47,747 bases of DNA from contig CAZXMB010000001.1 of assembly GCA_964641715.1 (NCBI GenBank), positions 1 to 47,747 of the forward strand, read 5' to 3'. The stretch is from CAZXMB01 sp964641715. Its GTDB lineage: Bacteria > Desulfobacterota > BSN033 > UBA1163. A program made the translations under genes and the position numbers. This document shows, one piece after another, positions 47,600-47,747 of the stretch (position 1 is the first letter of the stretch; each line of letters starts with the position of its first letter). The notes under the pieces are model-generated. The model was given only the letters and a program-made list of their open reading frames with translations, did no database searches and was not told where the DNA came from.

Positions 47600-47725
47600 A
47601 CGATGGCAAATGCCAAAGTTCGCACGAAGTGATGAACCGAAGGTGAATCAATTTCAAATCAAATCCAAAGCCCAGATGTCAAAAAAGGAAAATTGGAATG
47701 ATGGAACGTTGGAATTCAATGTTGA
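47600..47725. repeat. Word-type inverted repeat at the window end
   Basis: Words include CAAATGC, CAAAGTT, CAAATC, CAAATCC, CAAAGCC and then TGGAATGA, TGGAACGT, TGGAATTC in 8-nt register (about 47693-47718), the latter matching the repeat at 39013-39116. No ORF begins in the last 154 bp. Confidence 0.6.
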
Positions 47726-47747
47726 CAAAAAATATTTTGCTTTTCGT

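Overview
The window reads as a chromosomal contig from an anaerobic, Gram-negative bacterium with an outer membrane, most likely a Desulfobacterota lineage near Syntrophia/Syntrophobacteria. This is inferred from gene content and not from a marker phylogeny. Pointers are stacked heterodisulfide-reductase-like (Hdr) electron-bifurcation genes, a probable Re-type citrate synthase, class I two-subunit fumarase, two NtrC-type sigma-54 regulators and lipoprotein/L,D-transpeptidase envelope genes. No rRNA, IS element, phage or CRISPR array was seen. Two runs of exactly 100 N (18653-18752 and 20901-21000) are scaffold gaps.

Layout. 1-6.1 kb: a flavin oxidoreductase, then a promoter-led operon for serine and purine synthesis (class V aminotransferase, serA, purA). 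6.1-8.9 kb: tRNA-Lys(TTT) and tRNA-Glu(TTC), a VTT-domain membrane protein, an unknown 132-aa protein, a GAF-GGDEF diguanylate cyclase and a small exported protein. 8.95-12.5 kb (minus): an envelope cluster of two exported proteins of unknown function, two YkuD-type L,D-transpeptidases, a helical lipoprotein and a periplasmic protein behind a near-perfect sigma-54 promoter. 12.7-16.4 kb (minus): tatC, a sensor kinase and a sigma-54 response regulator joined by start/stop overlaps.

16.5-23.8 kb (plus): two paralogous D-Ala-D-Ala-ligase-like ATP-grasp enzymes bracket a second NtrB/NtrC pair, a sigma-54 promoter, a lone receiver protein, a small exported protein and a lysine 2,3-aminomutase. 24-36.2 kb: an rRNA methyltransferase, aspS, then a central-carbon block: DRE-TIM citrate-synthase-like enzyme with a C-terminal Cache-like domain, acyl-CoA ligase, carboxyltransferase subunit, LacI regulator, malate dehydrogenase and fumarase alpha and beta. 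These could run pyruvate/oxaloacetate/malate/fumarate interconversion plus citrate formation.

36.3-47.6 kb: nine Hdr-type genes in one direction: hdrC-hdrB-hdrA-hdrA-hdrC-hdrB-(hdrA-hdrA fusion)-mvhD-frhB/fdhB-like. They predict a large cytoplasmic flavin/iron-sulfur bifurcating assembly.

The most unusual non-coding signal is a set of intergenic inverted repeats built from degenerate 6-8-nt words, different at each locus, that sit in many of the gaps between genes. The best candidate for an undescribed system is the aminomutase plus two ATP-grasp ligases with their own sigma-54 regulatory pair.
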